The notes under the pieces were generated by a model. It made no database searches. It worked only from the letters and a program-made list of their open reading frames with translations, and was not told where the DNA came from. The position numbers were made by a program, and so were the translations under genes. A stretch of DNA of 64,000 nt, taken from Clostridiales bacterium COT073_COT-073. Lineage in GTDB: Bacteria > Bacillota > Clostridia > Lachnospirales > Vallitaleaceae. Of this stretch, positions 43,882 to 52,563 are shown in pieces. The stretch lies in assembly GCA_003858485.1 (NCBI GenBank), contig RQYD01000012.1:1-64000 (forward strand), given 5' to 3'. The stretch's first letter is position 1; the number at the start of each line of letters is the position of its first letter.

Positions 43882-43918
43882 AGGGAACGGCAAAATTTTT
43901 TACACTTCTTTTACTTCT

Positions 43919-45424
43919 TTATCTCACATGAGTAAATGTCTTTTTATTATCCCAATTCGGAAAATCAAATTCTGCAAAATCAAGTCCTACTGCTTCAGCT
44001 GCTCTTTTCCATTCTTTGGTACTGTCTTCTGTTAATTTATCCAATGCCGGTTTCACATCCTGAATTCCTCCGGCAATAATACCTTGGGCGATTGCTCCCA
44101 AGCTAGGCTGAATGTCTTTTACTTCTGCATAAAAATCATAACCCTTTGGATTGCGCACTGTTAATGATGGTACAACCAATGAATTCTTTTCAGCTGTTTC
44201 TGCATACTCTTTCATATGCTGGTTACTGATATTTTTTTCATTGATTTCTTTGACAACGGATAAGTAAGTACCATCTGCCACACAAGAGGATTGATATCCA
44301 TATTCCTCACTAAAAAGTGCCATTAAATATCTACCTGCTTGTTCCGGATATTTCGATTGTTTATAAATACCAAGCCATGGTCCTTGCTCCAAACGTTGAA
44401 TCGCGGCTTTTGAGGCTTCATCTTTATAAGGCGGAGCCATAACACCATAATTTAAATCCGGATAAGTATCTCTCCAGGTAGTGATGCACCACATTCCCTG
44501 GCAGATAAATCCGGCCTGTCCCTGGGAAAACATTTCTCTGGCTTCCGGAGCATTGATATTAATTGTATCCGGATGGAGTCCTCCAACTTCTTTGATATTT
44601 TTTAATAAATTCATGGCATCAACTACTTCCTGGCTGTTGAAAGGAGCTTTGCCTTCTACGGTAAAAGCCTTTGCCGTTGCCGGGATCTTACCGCCTGACA
44701 TAGCCGTCAAAGTTCTTACCAAACCTTCCATCCGATTAACTTGTTTTCCACCTTCAATCAAGCCATAAAACTGGCCTTTTCCGGTTTCCGAAATCTTTTT
44801 ACAAGCTTCTACAAATTCATCATATGTTTTTGGCAATTCTTTAATGCCGGATTTTTCTAAAATATCTTTATTGTAATAGAATAAGGTGTTTACTACCGCT
44901 TCTGCTTCCGGCAGAGTATACACATCATCACCGACAACTGTAATTCCTTCTGCCAGGGCACCCTCTTTAAAAGTACCTAAAAATTCCTTGGTCACATAGT
45001 TATTCATTGGTTGATACCAATCTTCTTTAATTGCAGTTGAAAGAGTGATACCACCGGGAATCGGGAATAAATCCGGCCCATCACCTGATTTAATCATAGT
45101 AATGATCGTGTTTTTAAATTGATCAATGGTCAATTGAGTATACTCAATTTTGATATCCGGATTCATCTCCTCAAACTTTTTATGAAATTCCTCTCTCCGC
45201 TTTAAGCTTCCATCACTCCAGTCAACCACCCGAAGTGTGATTTGTTCTGCTGCCTTTTCGCCAGTATCCTTCTTTTCCGCCGATCCCTGTTGACTGGTCG
45301 TAGTCTTGTCAGCAGCTGATTTGTCAGCCTTTGTTTCATTTGTAGTATTACCGCAGGCTACCAAAAGTCCGCATACCAGCACAAAAGCTATTATCTGTTG
45401 CGTGATTTTTCTAAATTTCCCCAT
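43919..45424 (-). CDS. Sugar ABC transporter substrate-binding lipoprotein
   Basis: 501 residues. Lipoprotein signal with lipobox LLVAC (VCGLLVACGN), then a Ser/Thr/Lys-rich linker of about 40 residues, then a family 1 solute-binding fold: LRVVDWSDGSLKRREEFHKKF, KSGDGPDLFPIP and GQAGFICQGMWCITTW. It should deliver a sugar or oligosaccharide to the permeases encoded at the head of the operon. It is the last gene, an unusual place for a binding protein. Its stop lies 66 bp from the recombinase stop, so the mobile element landed directly behind it without harming it. AAGGAGG precedes the start. Confidence 0.9.
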   Translation of the reverse strand: MGKFRKITQQIIAFVLVCGLLVACGNTTNETKADKSAADKTTTSQQGSAEKKDTGEKAAEQITLRVVDWSDGSLKRREEFHKKFEEMNPDIKIEYTQLTIDQFKNTIITMIKSGDGPDLFPIPGGITLSTAIKEDWYQPMNNYVTKEFLGTFKEGALAEGITVVGDDVYTLPEAEAVVNTLFYYNKDILEKSGIKELPKTYDEFVEACKKISETGKGQFYGLIEGGKQVNRMEGLVRTLTAMSGGKIPATAKAFTVEGKAPFNSQEVVDAMNLLKNIKEVGGLHPDTININAPEAREMFSQGQAGFICQGMWCITTWRDTYPDLNYGVMAPPYKDEASKAAIQRLEQGPWLGIYKQSKYPEQAGRYLMALFSEEYGYQSSCVADGTYLSVVKEINEKNISNQHMKEYAETAEKNSLVVPSLTVRNPKGYDFYAEVKDIQPSLGAIAQGIIAGGIQDVKPALDKLTEDSTKEWKRAAEAVGLDFAEFDFPNWDNKKTFTHVR

Positions 45425-45436
45425 TCTTTTACCTCC

Positions 45437-46267
45437 TTAAAGAAATGTTTGTAGTTTCGATATCGCTTTTTGATATCGTATTTCATTAACTTCTCCCGTT
45501 TCATACTCAACTACCAGCCAAGTGTCTTCGGGTAGAAGCTTTTTTACTTCAGCCATAAATCCGGGATAATCCATATCCCCATCCCCAAGCTCAACATAGC
45601 TCTCGCGTATCTGGGCAAATGTCGGAAGGGTAATCGCTTCTTTTTTATAATCACGTAAGTGCAAGTATCTGACCCGATCTCTCATTTTTTTCAGCCACTC
45701 CACTGGTTCAAAGCCTGAAACCGCAGTCCATCCGATATCCATAGCAAAATACAAGGTTGTGGTATGAATTAACAGCGCCTCGTAAATACAGGCTTGTTTC
45801 TTCCATTCCCAGCTGTGATTGTGGTAATGCAGTCTTACTCCGTACTCTGTCCATAATCTTTGCGCTTCCCGGTCAATCGCTCCGGCCATTCGTTCCAGAA
45901 AATCCGCATCTAAAAGCCGACCATCACCCAAATCACTGTCATCTGCTTTTTCAATATCAATCATTCCGGTCATAATAATATTTTTATGGGGCATGACCCG
46001 CAAAAAATCTGCTCCTTTTTGTAGCGCTGCTCTGCATTTTTCCGGATCATCTACAAAGTCTGTTAAACGCACTACCATATGGTATCCGCTTAACTCCAGA
46101 CCATATGCTTTTAAATTTTCTTTTAATTTATCACTTTCCTCACTGCCAAAAAAACGAGCTCCCAGCTCAATTCCCTCTGCACCGGTTGATGCCAGCTTCG
46201 CCAATACCTGATCCGTATTTGTCTTAATTTCTTCCCCAAAAAGGACTGCATGACAAGCTATTTTCAC
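45437..46267 (-). CDS. Sugar phosphate isomerase/epimerase-type TIM barrel protein (first of two)
   Basis: 276 residues of the xylose-isomerase-like TIM barrel family. Metal-site candidates are HNHSWEWK, FAMDIGWTAV, YLHLRDYK and VVEYE. It starts with GTG, overlapping the stop of the Gfo/Idh gene by 4 bp (GTGA), with GGAGG just upstream. Relatives act on inosose, keto-sugars or hydroxypyruvate. Paired with a Gfo/Idh oxidoreductase it suggests a route that first oxidises the sugar and then isomerises or eliminates. Exact reaction unknown. Confidence 0.82.
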   Translation of the reverse strand: MKIACHAVLFGEEIKTNTDQVLAKLASTGAEGIELGARFFGSEESDKLKENLKAYGLELSGYHMVVRLTDFVDDPEKCRAALQKGADFLRVMPHKNIIMTGMIDIEKADDSDLGDGRLLDADFLERMAGAIDREAQRLWTEYGVRLHYHNHSWEWKKQACIYEALLIHTTTLYFAMDIGWTAVSGFEPVEWLKKMRDRVRYLHLRDYKKEAITLPTFAQIRESYVELGDGDMDYPGFMAEVKKLLPEDTWLVVEYETGEVNEIRYQKAISKLQTFL

Positions 46268-47367
46268 ACTATCTCCTCCATTCGTATCTTTTGTCCGGTT
46301 TGTGCCGATAATTTGGCTGCGTCAATCAAGCTTTGAATATATTGCCCCCTACGTATGGGTGCGACCATCATCTTTTGCCCGGTAATCGCTTCCACAAAGG
46401 CTTTATTTTGCAGGTAAAAATTAACTTCAAATCCCTGCTTCGGTCCATATGCATCAACCTGATACATTTCCAGTGGTACCTTGATTACTTCCGGTGGCTG
46501 ACTATAACCACCATTTTTGTCTTTTAGCATAACAGTAAGCTGCTCAGGATGGCTACCATCAAATTCTAAAAATCCTCCTGCTCCGACAATTTCCATGGTA
46601 TGTTTGCTTCCCACTCGGGAAGTGGATAACGAAATCAGAGTGCCCTTTTCCGTCTTAGCAAGAATCATGCCAACATCCTCATTGCTCACCTTTTTTTCCT
46701 CTTTTGTAATCTCATCTTTTCTTTGGGTAATAAAAGTATTGGCGATTGCCTGTATTTCCGTAATTTTGCCACGATCAGCAGATAGCATAATATCTGATAA
46801 GTCCAGTAAGTGACTGCCAAAATCAGCAATCGAACCTGCGCCGGATAACTCTTCCCTCATTCGCCATTCCAGCTCTACTGATGGATCAGCAATCCGGTTC
46901 CCTCCCATTTCCGCGCGTAAATAATAAATTTCGCCTAATGCTCCTTCTTCGATTATTTTTTTCATAAGTTGATATCCGGGAATAAAACGATAGCAAAGTC
47001 CCACTCCACAAACCAAATTGCTTTTTTCAGCTTTTTCTACTAATTTATCACATTCTCCTGCCGATGTACCCAGCGGTTTTTCGCATAATACATGTTTGCC
47101 TTGTTCTAATGCCCGAAAAGCCAGTTCAACATGAAATGCATTTGGTGTACAAATCGTAACCGCATCTACTAAGGATAAAAGTTGTTCATAACTATCACAA
47201 ATCTCGGTATCTTTCAGGTCGAATTCCGTTTTATATTTTTCTGCTTTCTCTTTATCGACATCATATAATGCCACAACACTGACATTTGGCATTCTTAAAT
47301 AGGCGCTGATATGCATCTTAGCAATGCCAATGTGAAATCCGGTACCAACCACTCCCATTCTGACCAT
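46264..47367 (-). CDS. Gfo/Idh/MocA family oxidoreductase
   Basis: 367 residues from the ATG at 47367 (AAGGAG 6 bp upstream). The Rossmann motif is GVVGTGFHIGIAK, the family lysine lies in VLCEKPLGTS, and the catalytic-type segment is GSIADFGSHLLDLSDIM with Asp and His. The substrate should be the sugar brought in by this transporter, oxidised or reduced with NAD(P). It is flanked by two TIM-barrel isomerase-like genes, a grouping typical of inositol and keto-sugar pathways. Confidence 0.88.
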   Translation of the reverse strand: MVRMGVVGTGFHIGIAKMHISAYLRMPNVSVVALYDVDKEKAEKYKTEFDLKDTEICDSYEQLLSLVDAVTICTPNAFHVELAFRALEQGKHVLCEKPLGTSAGECDKLVEKAEKSNLVCGVGLCYRFIPGYQLMKKIIEEGALGEIYYLRAEMGGNRIADPSVELEWRMREELSGAGSIADFGSHLLDLSDIMLSADRGKITEIQAIANTFITQRKDEITKEEKKVSNEDVGMILAKTEKGTLISLSTSRVGSKHTMEIVGAGGFLEFDGSHPEQLTVMLKDKNGGYSQPPEVIKVPLEMYQVDAYGPKQGFEVNFYLQNKAFVEAITGQKMMVAPIRRGQYIQSLIDAAKLSAQTGQKIRMEEIV

Positions 47368-47448
47368 AAATTTCTCCTTTTTAATCCGGTATTTTTCTTC
47401 CATTCTTTTCCAAATTATCCATACATTATAAAATCACAGGCAATATCA

Positions 47449-48315
47449 TCAGACACCTTTTAAATATTCTTTGGCTAACCAAATTCCCTGTTCTACTTTA
47501 TCAATGCTGCCTTCATAATTTGTATCCTCATGTTCCACACTAATAAATCCCTGATAATCAATCTTTTGCAGTTCATCCAAAATTCTTCTCCAGTCTAAGC
47601 TTCCTTCTCCCGGAATGCAGGCTCTCCACCAGGAAAAGTCAGTCAATATTCCAACTTCACTTAATCTCTCTTGGTCTACCTGTGTATCCTTAGCATGAAA
47701 ATGAAATATTTTATCCCCAAATTCAGCAATTGGTCGATAAGGATCAATCATTTGCCAGACTAGATGGGATGGATCATAGCAAAGTCCCACATTTTGGCTG
47801 TTGAGCTTTTCAAAAAGTTCCCTCCAGATGATTGGCGAAATTGCAATATTTCCCATTAGCGGACAATTTTCAAAGGCAATTTTGACACCCTTACTTTCTG
47901 CCAGTTCAATGATTGGTTTAAAAACTTCAATCACCTGCTCCAAGCTCCGCCTTGGTATTTTGCGAATAGCATCTGCCCGGTCATAAACCTCCTCAATTCT
48001 TTTGTCGATTCCGGTGGAAGTAACGATTACCGGAATCGATAATTCCGAAGCAAAATGAATCCGCTCAGTCAGAGCTTTTTTGTGCTCTTCCGCTTCTTTT
48101 TCATTATGACTTAAAAAATTTCGGCAATAGGTCAAAGCCGCCACTTTCACCCCATATTCCGCTTGTGTTTTTTGAAATAAGTCTTTGTTCAGGGGAATGG
48201 TCGGCCCTACTTCAACTCCGTTAAATCCCTTTTCCTTGGCCCATTTCATAATTTTATCCAGCTCTTTTTTCCCATTTGCCACCATCACATTTGACATAAA
48301 TCCATATTTAAACAT
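47449..48315 (-). CDS. Sugar phosphate isomerase/epimerase-type TIM barrel protein (second)
   Basis: 288 residues. The four metal ligands of the family are clear: Glu in IAFENCPLMG, Asp and His in GLCYDPSHLVW, His in IFHFHAKD and Glu in ISVEHED. This is a more canonical member than its neighbour at 45437. GAGG precedes the start. It follows the permease gene by 10 bp and belongs to the same leftward operon. It likely works on a keto-sugar or its phosphate. Confidence 0.86.
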   Translation of the reverse strand: MFKYGFMSNVMVANGKKELDKIMKWAKEKGFNGVEVGPTIPLNKDLFQKTQAEYGVKVAALTYCRNFLSHNEKEAEEHKKALTERIHFASELSIPVIVTSTGIDKRIEEVYDRADAIRKIPRRSLEQVIEVFKPIIELAESKGVKIAFENCPLMGNIAISPIIWRELFEKLNSQNVGLCYDPSHLVWQMIDPYRPIAEFGDKIFHFHAKDTQVDQERLSEVGILTDFSWWRACIPGEGSLDWRRILDELQKIDYQGFISVEHEDTNYEGSIDKVEQGIWLAKEYLKGV

Positions 48316-48325
48316 ATCTTCCTCC

Positions 48326-49168
48326 TTAACTTTTAACCGCTCCGGCTACTCCATCTACAAAATAGCGTTGCAGCAAAATAAATAAAGCAATGATCGGAAT
48401 CACTGAAATACTTCCACCGGCTGCGATTCCTGTCCAGTCCACTGTATTTTCGCCGCGAAATGCATATAATCCTACAGCCAGTGTCCGGGAAGAAGGATTA
48501 TTTAAAGTCAGTACCAATGGCAGCATAAATGCGTTCCAGGTCCAGATACTCTCCATAATGATAACTGTGCTGGCAATCGGCGTTGCCAAAGGCATCATCA
48601 CCCGAAAATAAGTCTGAAAAAATCCACAGCCATCTATTTTAGCCGCCTCCTCCAGCTCATTCGGAATTTGCCGATAATAACCGGCAAATAAAAGTAAAAA
48701 GACAACATGTGCTCCCCCGGCTCCGGACAGGATTAATCCCAATTTCGTTCCAACCAGTCCCATACTTTTGATTACTTCATACACTGGGATAATCGTACTG
48801 ACCAAAGGAATACTAATGCTGGCCATAAATATAGCCATTAATGCCTGCTTGCCAAAAAATTGATATCTTCCCAACACATATCCTGACATGCTGGTCATAA
48901 TCAATACCAGTAGTGTTGTTCCAGCAGTTACGACCAATGTGTTAACAAAATAAACATTAAAATTAGCTTTTGTCCAGATCCGGATAATATTATCAAATTG
49001 AAAAGAACCCGGAATTAAGCTTAACTTATCCCGAAAAAATTCTTCCTGTGTCTTAAATGATGCCGAAAACATCCACAAAAAGGGATAGACCCAGAAAAAT
49101 CCAATAACGATCAACAACAGATGGGTAATTCCTGTTTTTACGGTATATATTAATTTTCCTCTGTTCAT
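48326..49168 (-). CDS. Carbohydrate ABC transporter permease (CUT1, UgpE/MalG type)
   Basis: 280 residues with six membrane helices. The EAA loop that docks with the ATPase reads ELEEAAKIDGCGFFQTYF. It forms the transport channel with the permease at 49178. No ATPase gene is in the operon, as usual for CUT1 systems in Firmicutes that share a common MsmK-type ATPase. A start with GGAGG-like sequence (GAGGAC) lies upstream. Confidence 0.9.
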   Translation of the reverse strand: MNRGKLIYTVKTGITHLLLIVIGFFWVYPFLWMFSASFKTQEEFFRDKLSLIPGSFQFDNIIRIWTKANFNVYFVNTLVVTAGTTLLVLIMTSMSGYVLGRYQFFGKQALMAIFMASISIPLVSTIIPVYEVIKSMGLVGTKLGLILSGAGGAHVVFLLLFAGYYRQIPNELEEAAKIDGCGFFQTYFRVMMPLATPIASTVIIMESIWTWNAFMLPLVLTLNNPSSRTLAVGLYAFRGENTVDWTGIAAGGSISVIPIIALFILLQRYFVDGVAGAVKS

Positions 49169-49177
49169 CTTGTCCTC

Positions 49178-50116
49178 CTAATTGTATCGCTTTTGATTCA
49201 GCACTTTCTTGACCATATTCAGCACAGCTCCTATAATGATAATGGTAATACCAAACAGCAATGCTGCCGCACTGGCGTATCCCAATCTCGGCATTCCCAT
49301 TTCACTGGAAAAAGCCATCCGGTAAACATAGGTGGCAATAACATCCGTCGCATAAAACGGTCCCCCCTCAGTCATCGTCTTAACAATATCAAATACTTTT
49401 AAAGAACTGATCACACATAAAATAGAGATGACACCGGCTGTCGGCAAGATCATCGGCATAACGATCGAGCGGAAAGTACGAAATCTTCCGGCTCCGTCTA
49501 CCATCGCCGCTTCATACATGGTCCGCGGTACACTCTGCAAGGCTGCCAGCCAATAGATCATATAAATGCCACAGTCTTTCCAAACAGCCACTGCTACCAA
49601 AGAAGACATAGCTGTCTTTCCTTCTCCAAAAAAATTAATCGGAATCTGCAAAATCCCCCAGGATACCAGCATTTGATTAAGAGGACCATTGACCCCCCAG
49701 ATAAATACCATGACGATACCAACAATCGCTGCTGTAGTAACAACCGGAACAAAGTAAATAGTACGATAAATCGAGCTGCCTTTTAACTTAGGGTTATTTA
49801 ATAAATAAGCCAAAAACAAAGAAAAGACCAATTGCAGCGGCACTACCAAAACCATATATTTAAAGCTATTGATAAACGCATTCCAAAACAATTGATCTCC
49901 CAGCAATTCTTTATAATTTGCCAGACCCACAAATTTCATATCTTTGGTCAGTCCCGACCAGTTCAGTAATGAAAAATAAATGCTACTAAGAATCGGCCAA
50001 CCCTGAAAAGCAACATAAAAAATCAAAGTCATTGACACAAATGCCCAGCACCATAAATTGATCCTCAGACGTTCCCGTCTTTTTCTTTCTGTTTTACTTA
50101 TCGGCACCGATTTCAT
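49178..50116 (-). CDS. Carbohydrate ABC transporter permease (CUT1, UgpA/MalF type)
   Basis: 312 residues with six helices and a short basic cytoplasmic N-terminus (KTERKRRERLR). The EAA loop reads TMYEAAMVDGAGRFRTF. First gene of the operon that runs permease, permease, TIM barrel, Gfo/Idh, TIM barrel, binding protein. GAGGAGG precedes the ATG at 50116. A candidate ROK operator lies 125 bp upstream. Confidence 0.9.
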   Translation of the reverse strand: MKSVPISKTERKRRERLRINLWCWAFVSMTLIFYVAFQGWPILSSIYFSLLNWSGLTKDMKFVGLANYKELLGDQLFWNAFINSFKYMVLVVPLQLVFSLFLAYLLNNPKLKGSSIYRTIYFVPVVTTAAIVGIVMVFIWGVNGPLNQMLVSWGILQIPINFFGEGKTAMSSLVAVAVWKDCGIYMIYWLAALQSVPRTMYEAAMVDGAGRFRTFRSIVMPMILPTAGVISILCVISSLKVFDIVKTMTEGGPFYATDVIATYVYRMAFSSEMGMPRLGYASAAALLFGITIIIIGAVLNMVKKVLNQKRYN

Positions 50117-50240
50117 AATTTACCTCCTCGTCTTCACAGTTCCCTAATCTTTACTTTTCATCTTTTACATCCTGAATGGTAGTTTTCAAAATGAATCTCC
50201 TATTTTAGTTTGTTACCTGAAAACCAAATTCAATCGAACG

Positions 50241-50269
50241 ATATAATTAATTAATTTAATTAAGTATAT
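50241..50269. promoter_or_regulatory. Candidate ROK operator, 29-bp A/T palindrome (site 2)
   Basis: Palindromic around 50255 apart from one mismatched pair and the centre base. It matches site 1 at 32377-32405 in 27 of 29 bases and shares the following CAT. It lies 125 bp upstream of the first permease gene, in the operon's promoter region, so a repressor bound there could control sugar uptake. Confidence 0.65.
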
Positions 50270-50301
50270 CATCTTTCAATCATAATGTCAATTTTTTTAT
50301 C

Positions 50302-50350
50302 AAAAAGGCATGATTTTTTGTAAGATTCACACAAAAAATCATGCCTTTTT
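50302..50350. terminator. Perfect 20-bp hairpin, probable two-way terminator
   Basis: AAAAAGGCATGATTTTTTGT (50302-50321) and its exact complement (50331-50350) flank a 9-nt loop. Each side ends in five T, so it can stop transcripts in both directions. It lies between the ABC-F gene, whose leftward transcript would end here, and the ABC transporter operon. Confidence 0.75.
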
Positions 50351-50484
50351 CTATTTACTTTTTTGATTTATCTTTTTCCACACAAGATAATTGTCAGCAT
50401 ATATTTCACAACTTTAGAATCAGCTACTAATCTCAGTTGGAATAAGATTCCGCTCTTCATTAATGATACAAGAAACTATAAAAT

Positions 50485-50775
50485 AATTAACTCAACTTTC
50501 CCACAGTCTTTTTTGGCTCTATCCCGCTCCAGGGAGCAGGCACATGGGTGCCCCGCTTTCGCAACTTGCTTCGTAAGATGGCTTTCGCGGCACACGCTAT
50601 CGCAAATTGTTTCGCAAGATTGCTTTCGTTCCCACCCATTTAACGCGCCTTTCGCCACTTACTTCGTAAGGTGGCTATCGCAGCACATGCCTTTCGCAAT
50701 TTGCTTCGCAAAGTTGCTTGCGGTTGCACACCTAAAAAAGACTATTCCGAGGAACGTGGGAAAGTTGAGTAATTA
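50485..50775 (+). repeat. MITE-like element with AATTA target duplication (copy E, longest)
   Basis: The element proper is 50490-50770 (281 bp) with perfect ends ACTCAACTTTCCCAC and GTGGGAAAGTTGAGT. The flanking 5-bp repeat AATTA occurs at 50485-50489 and 50771-50775. It has the same orientation as copies C and D and carries four hairpin modules, twice as many as copy C. The right target repeat contains the TAA stop codon of the ABC-F gene, so the element inserted exactly at the gene end. Confidence 0.9.
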
Positions 50776-52377
50776 ATTAGTTCGTGCTTTCCATTCCAAA
50801 AACTCTTCAAAGCTGCCGGTATAGTAGGTGCAGCCACTTTCACCCGGCATTGGCAGTTCAATGATTCGGTTGGCCACCGTATCAATCAATTGATGATCAT
50901 GAGTGCAAAGCAGCACATTGCCCTTAAAGGCCTCCAGACCATCAGTTAAGGCCGCAATGCTTTCCAGATCAAGATGATTGGTCGGTTGATCCAGTAATAC
51001 CACATTGGCACTGCTCATCATCATCCGGCTGAACATACAGCGCACTTTTTCACCACCCGATAAGACTTTAACCGGCTTAAATACTTCTTCACCGGAAAAG
51101 ATCATTCGTCCCAAAAAGCCACGCAGATAAGTTTCCGTTGGCTCCGGCGCATACTGACGGATCCACTCCAAAATATTCAAATCGCAGTTTTCAAAATATT
51201 CGGTATTATCCTTCGGAAAATAACTTTGACTGGTAGAAATCCCCCATTTAAAAGAACCTTCATCCGCTTCCAACTCTCCGGCTAAAATTTGCATCAAGGC
51301 GGTTTGTCCTAATTCATTATCCCCGACAAAAGCAATTTTATCGCCCTTGGCCATAGTAAAGCTGACATTATCCAGTACCTTTATGCCATGAACGGTCTTA
51401 CTAATGCCTTCAACTGTTAGAATATCCTTCCCGGCTTCTCTTTCGGGTGTAAATTGAATAAAAGGATACCGACGGCTGGAAGCCGGCATATCTTCAACCT
51501 GGATCGAATCCAAAATCTTTTTCCGGCTGGTTGCCTGCTTTGATTTGGACCGATTAGCCGAGAAACGCTGAATAAAGGCTTGTAGCTCCTTAATCACTTC
51601 TTCCCGTTTTTTCGCCTGATTACGCAGCAGCTGCTGCATCAAGCGTGACGATTCATACCAAAAATCATAGTTACCGGCATACATTTTGACCTGACCATAA
51701 TCAATATCGACGATATGGGTACAGACCGCATTTAAAAAGTGCCGGTCATGGCTGACTACAATCACTGTCCCGGCATAGTCCATCAAAAAGTTTTCCAGCC
51801 AGGTAATACTGTTTAAATCCAGTCCGTTGGTCGGCTCATCCAGTAAAATAACGCTGGGATTGCCAAACAGCGCCTTGGCCAGCAAGACTTTTACTTTCTC
51901 TTTACCGGTCAGTTCTGACATATAGCCATGATAGTCAATGCCGGTCAATCCTAATCCACGCAGCAATGCTGCCGCTTCATCTTCAGCCTCCCAGCCACCC
52001 ATTTCCGAAAATTTTTCTTCCAGTTCTGCCACTTTTTCACCATCTTCCGTCGAAAAATCTTCTTTGCTGTAAAGCCTTTCTTTTTCCTTCATAATTCCAT
52101 ACATTTGCGGATTGCCCATCAAAACGGTTTCCATCACCGGATAGTCATCATACTTAAAATGATCCTGCTCGAGCACACTTAAACGGCAGCCCTGTTTTAA
52201 TGAAACTGTACCAGTGGTCGGCTCCATCGCTCCATACAATACTTTAAGCAGAGTTGATTTGCCGGAGCCATTGGCACCGATAATACCATAGCAATTGCCT
52301 TCGGTAAATTTCAAATCGACCTCTTTATAAAGGGTCGCCCCGGCAAACTGCAAACTTACATTTGTGACTGTTAACAT
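50773..52377 (-). CDS. ABC-F family ATPase with degenerate second ATP site
   Basis: 534 residues from the ATG at 52377 (AGGAGG 5 bp upstream). Two fused ABC domains without membrane helices, as in ABC-F translation factors that act on the ribosome. Domain 1 has Walker A GANGSGKST and Walker B ILLDEPTNGLDL. Domain 2 reads GDNELGQTALM, where the Walker A lysine is Gln, and LLDQPTNHLDL, where the catalytic Glu is Gln; its signature LSGGEKVR is intact. So site 2 probably binds but hydrolyses ATP poorly. The linker (about residues 240-300) is helical and charged. Its stop codon lies in the target duplication of a MITE-like element. Confidence 0.88.
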   Translation of the reverse strand: MLTVTNVSLQFAGATLYKEVDLKFTEGNCYGIIGANGSGKSTLLKVLYGAMEPTTGTVSLKQGCRLSVLEQDHFKYDDYPVMETVLMGNPQMYGIMKEKERLYSKEDFSTEDGEKVAELEEKFSEMGGWEAEDEAAALLRGLGLTGIDYHGYMSELTGKEKVKVLLAKALFGNPSVILLDEPTNGLDLNSITWLENFLMDYAGTVIVVSHDRHFLNAVCTHIVDIDYGQVKMYAGNYDFWYESSRLMQQLLRNQAKKREEVIKELQAFIQRFSANRSKSKQATSRKKILDSIQVEDMPASSRRYPFIQFTPEREAGKDILTVEGISKTVHGIKVLDNVSFTMAKGDKIAFVGDNELGQTALMQILAGELEADEGSFKWGISTSQSYFPKDNTEYFENCDLNILEWIRQYAPEPTETYLRGFLGRMIFSGEEVFKPVKVLSGGEKVRCMFSRMMMSSANVVLLDQPTNHLDLESIAALTDGLEAFKGNVLLCTHDHQLIDTVANRIIELPMPGESGCTYYTGSFEEFLEWKARTN

Positions 52378-52563
52378 ATTTTCCTCCTGATTGCGGCTTT
52401 TCGTGTCCGGCACATATTTATCTGCCGCATTTTTTCTGTACTGATGTGCCTCTTCTTTTAATTCCTGTATGTGATTATATCAGAGCTTGCGTTTTTGTCA
52501 ACTTCCCCCACTTTTCCACAAACCAGCGCCAAAATCAGAGCAATATTTCAGTAAATTTCGCTC

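Larger units (their letters stand above)
34674..43918 (+). mobile_element. Integrative mobilizable element with TnpX-type serine recombinase and TnpW
   Basis: About 9.2 kb. Gene order: TetR, PEBP-like, sigma-like, small HTH, DUF6487-like, MobC, relaxase, Cys-rich VLP protein, replication initiator, DnaC-like ATPase, TnpW, large serine recombinase. From about 37.7 kb on it is far GC-richer than the host genes. The set codes for mobilization and integration but has no type IV secretion genes, so it needs a helper. The right end lies in the 66 bp between the recombinase stop (43852) and the binding-protein stop (43919). The left end is only bounded, between about 34665 and 36200. TetR and PEBP are A/T-rich and may be cargo or host DNA. 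Recombinases of this class leave only a 2-bp direct repeat, so exact ends cannot be read. Confidence 0.8.
50117..50489. other. Upstream region of the ABC transporter operon
   Basis: About 370 bp without genes between the operon start and the MITE copy at 50490. It holds the candidate ROK operator (50241-50269) and a perfect long hairpin (50302-50350). Promoter boxes are not separable from the A/T-rich background. Confidence 0.5.

Noticed and set aside
43861-43921. A precise right attachment site of the mobile element
   Set aside because: Recombinases of this class leave only a 2-bp repeat, and without an empty site the end cannot be fixed within this 66-bp gap.
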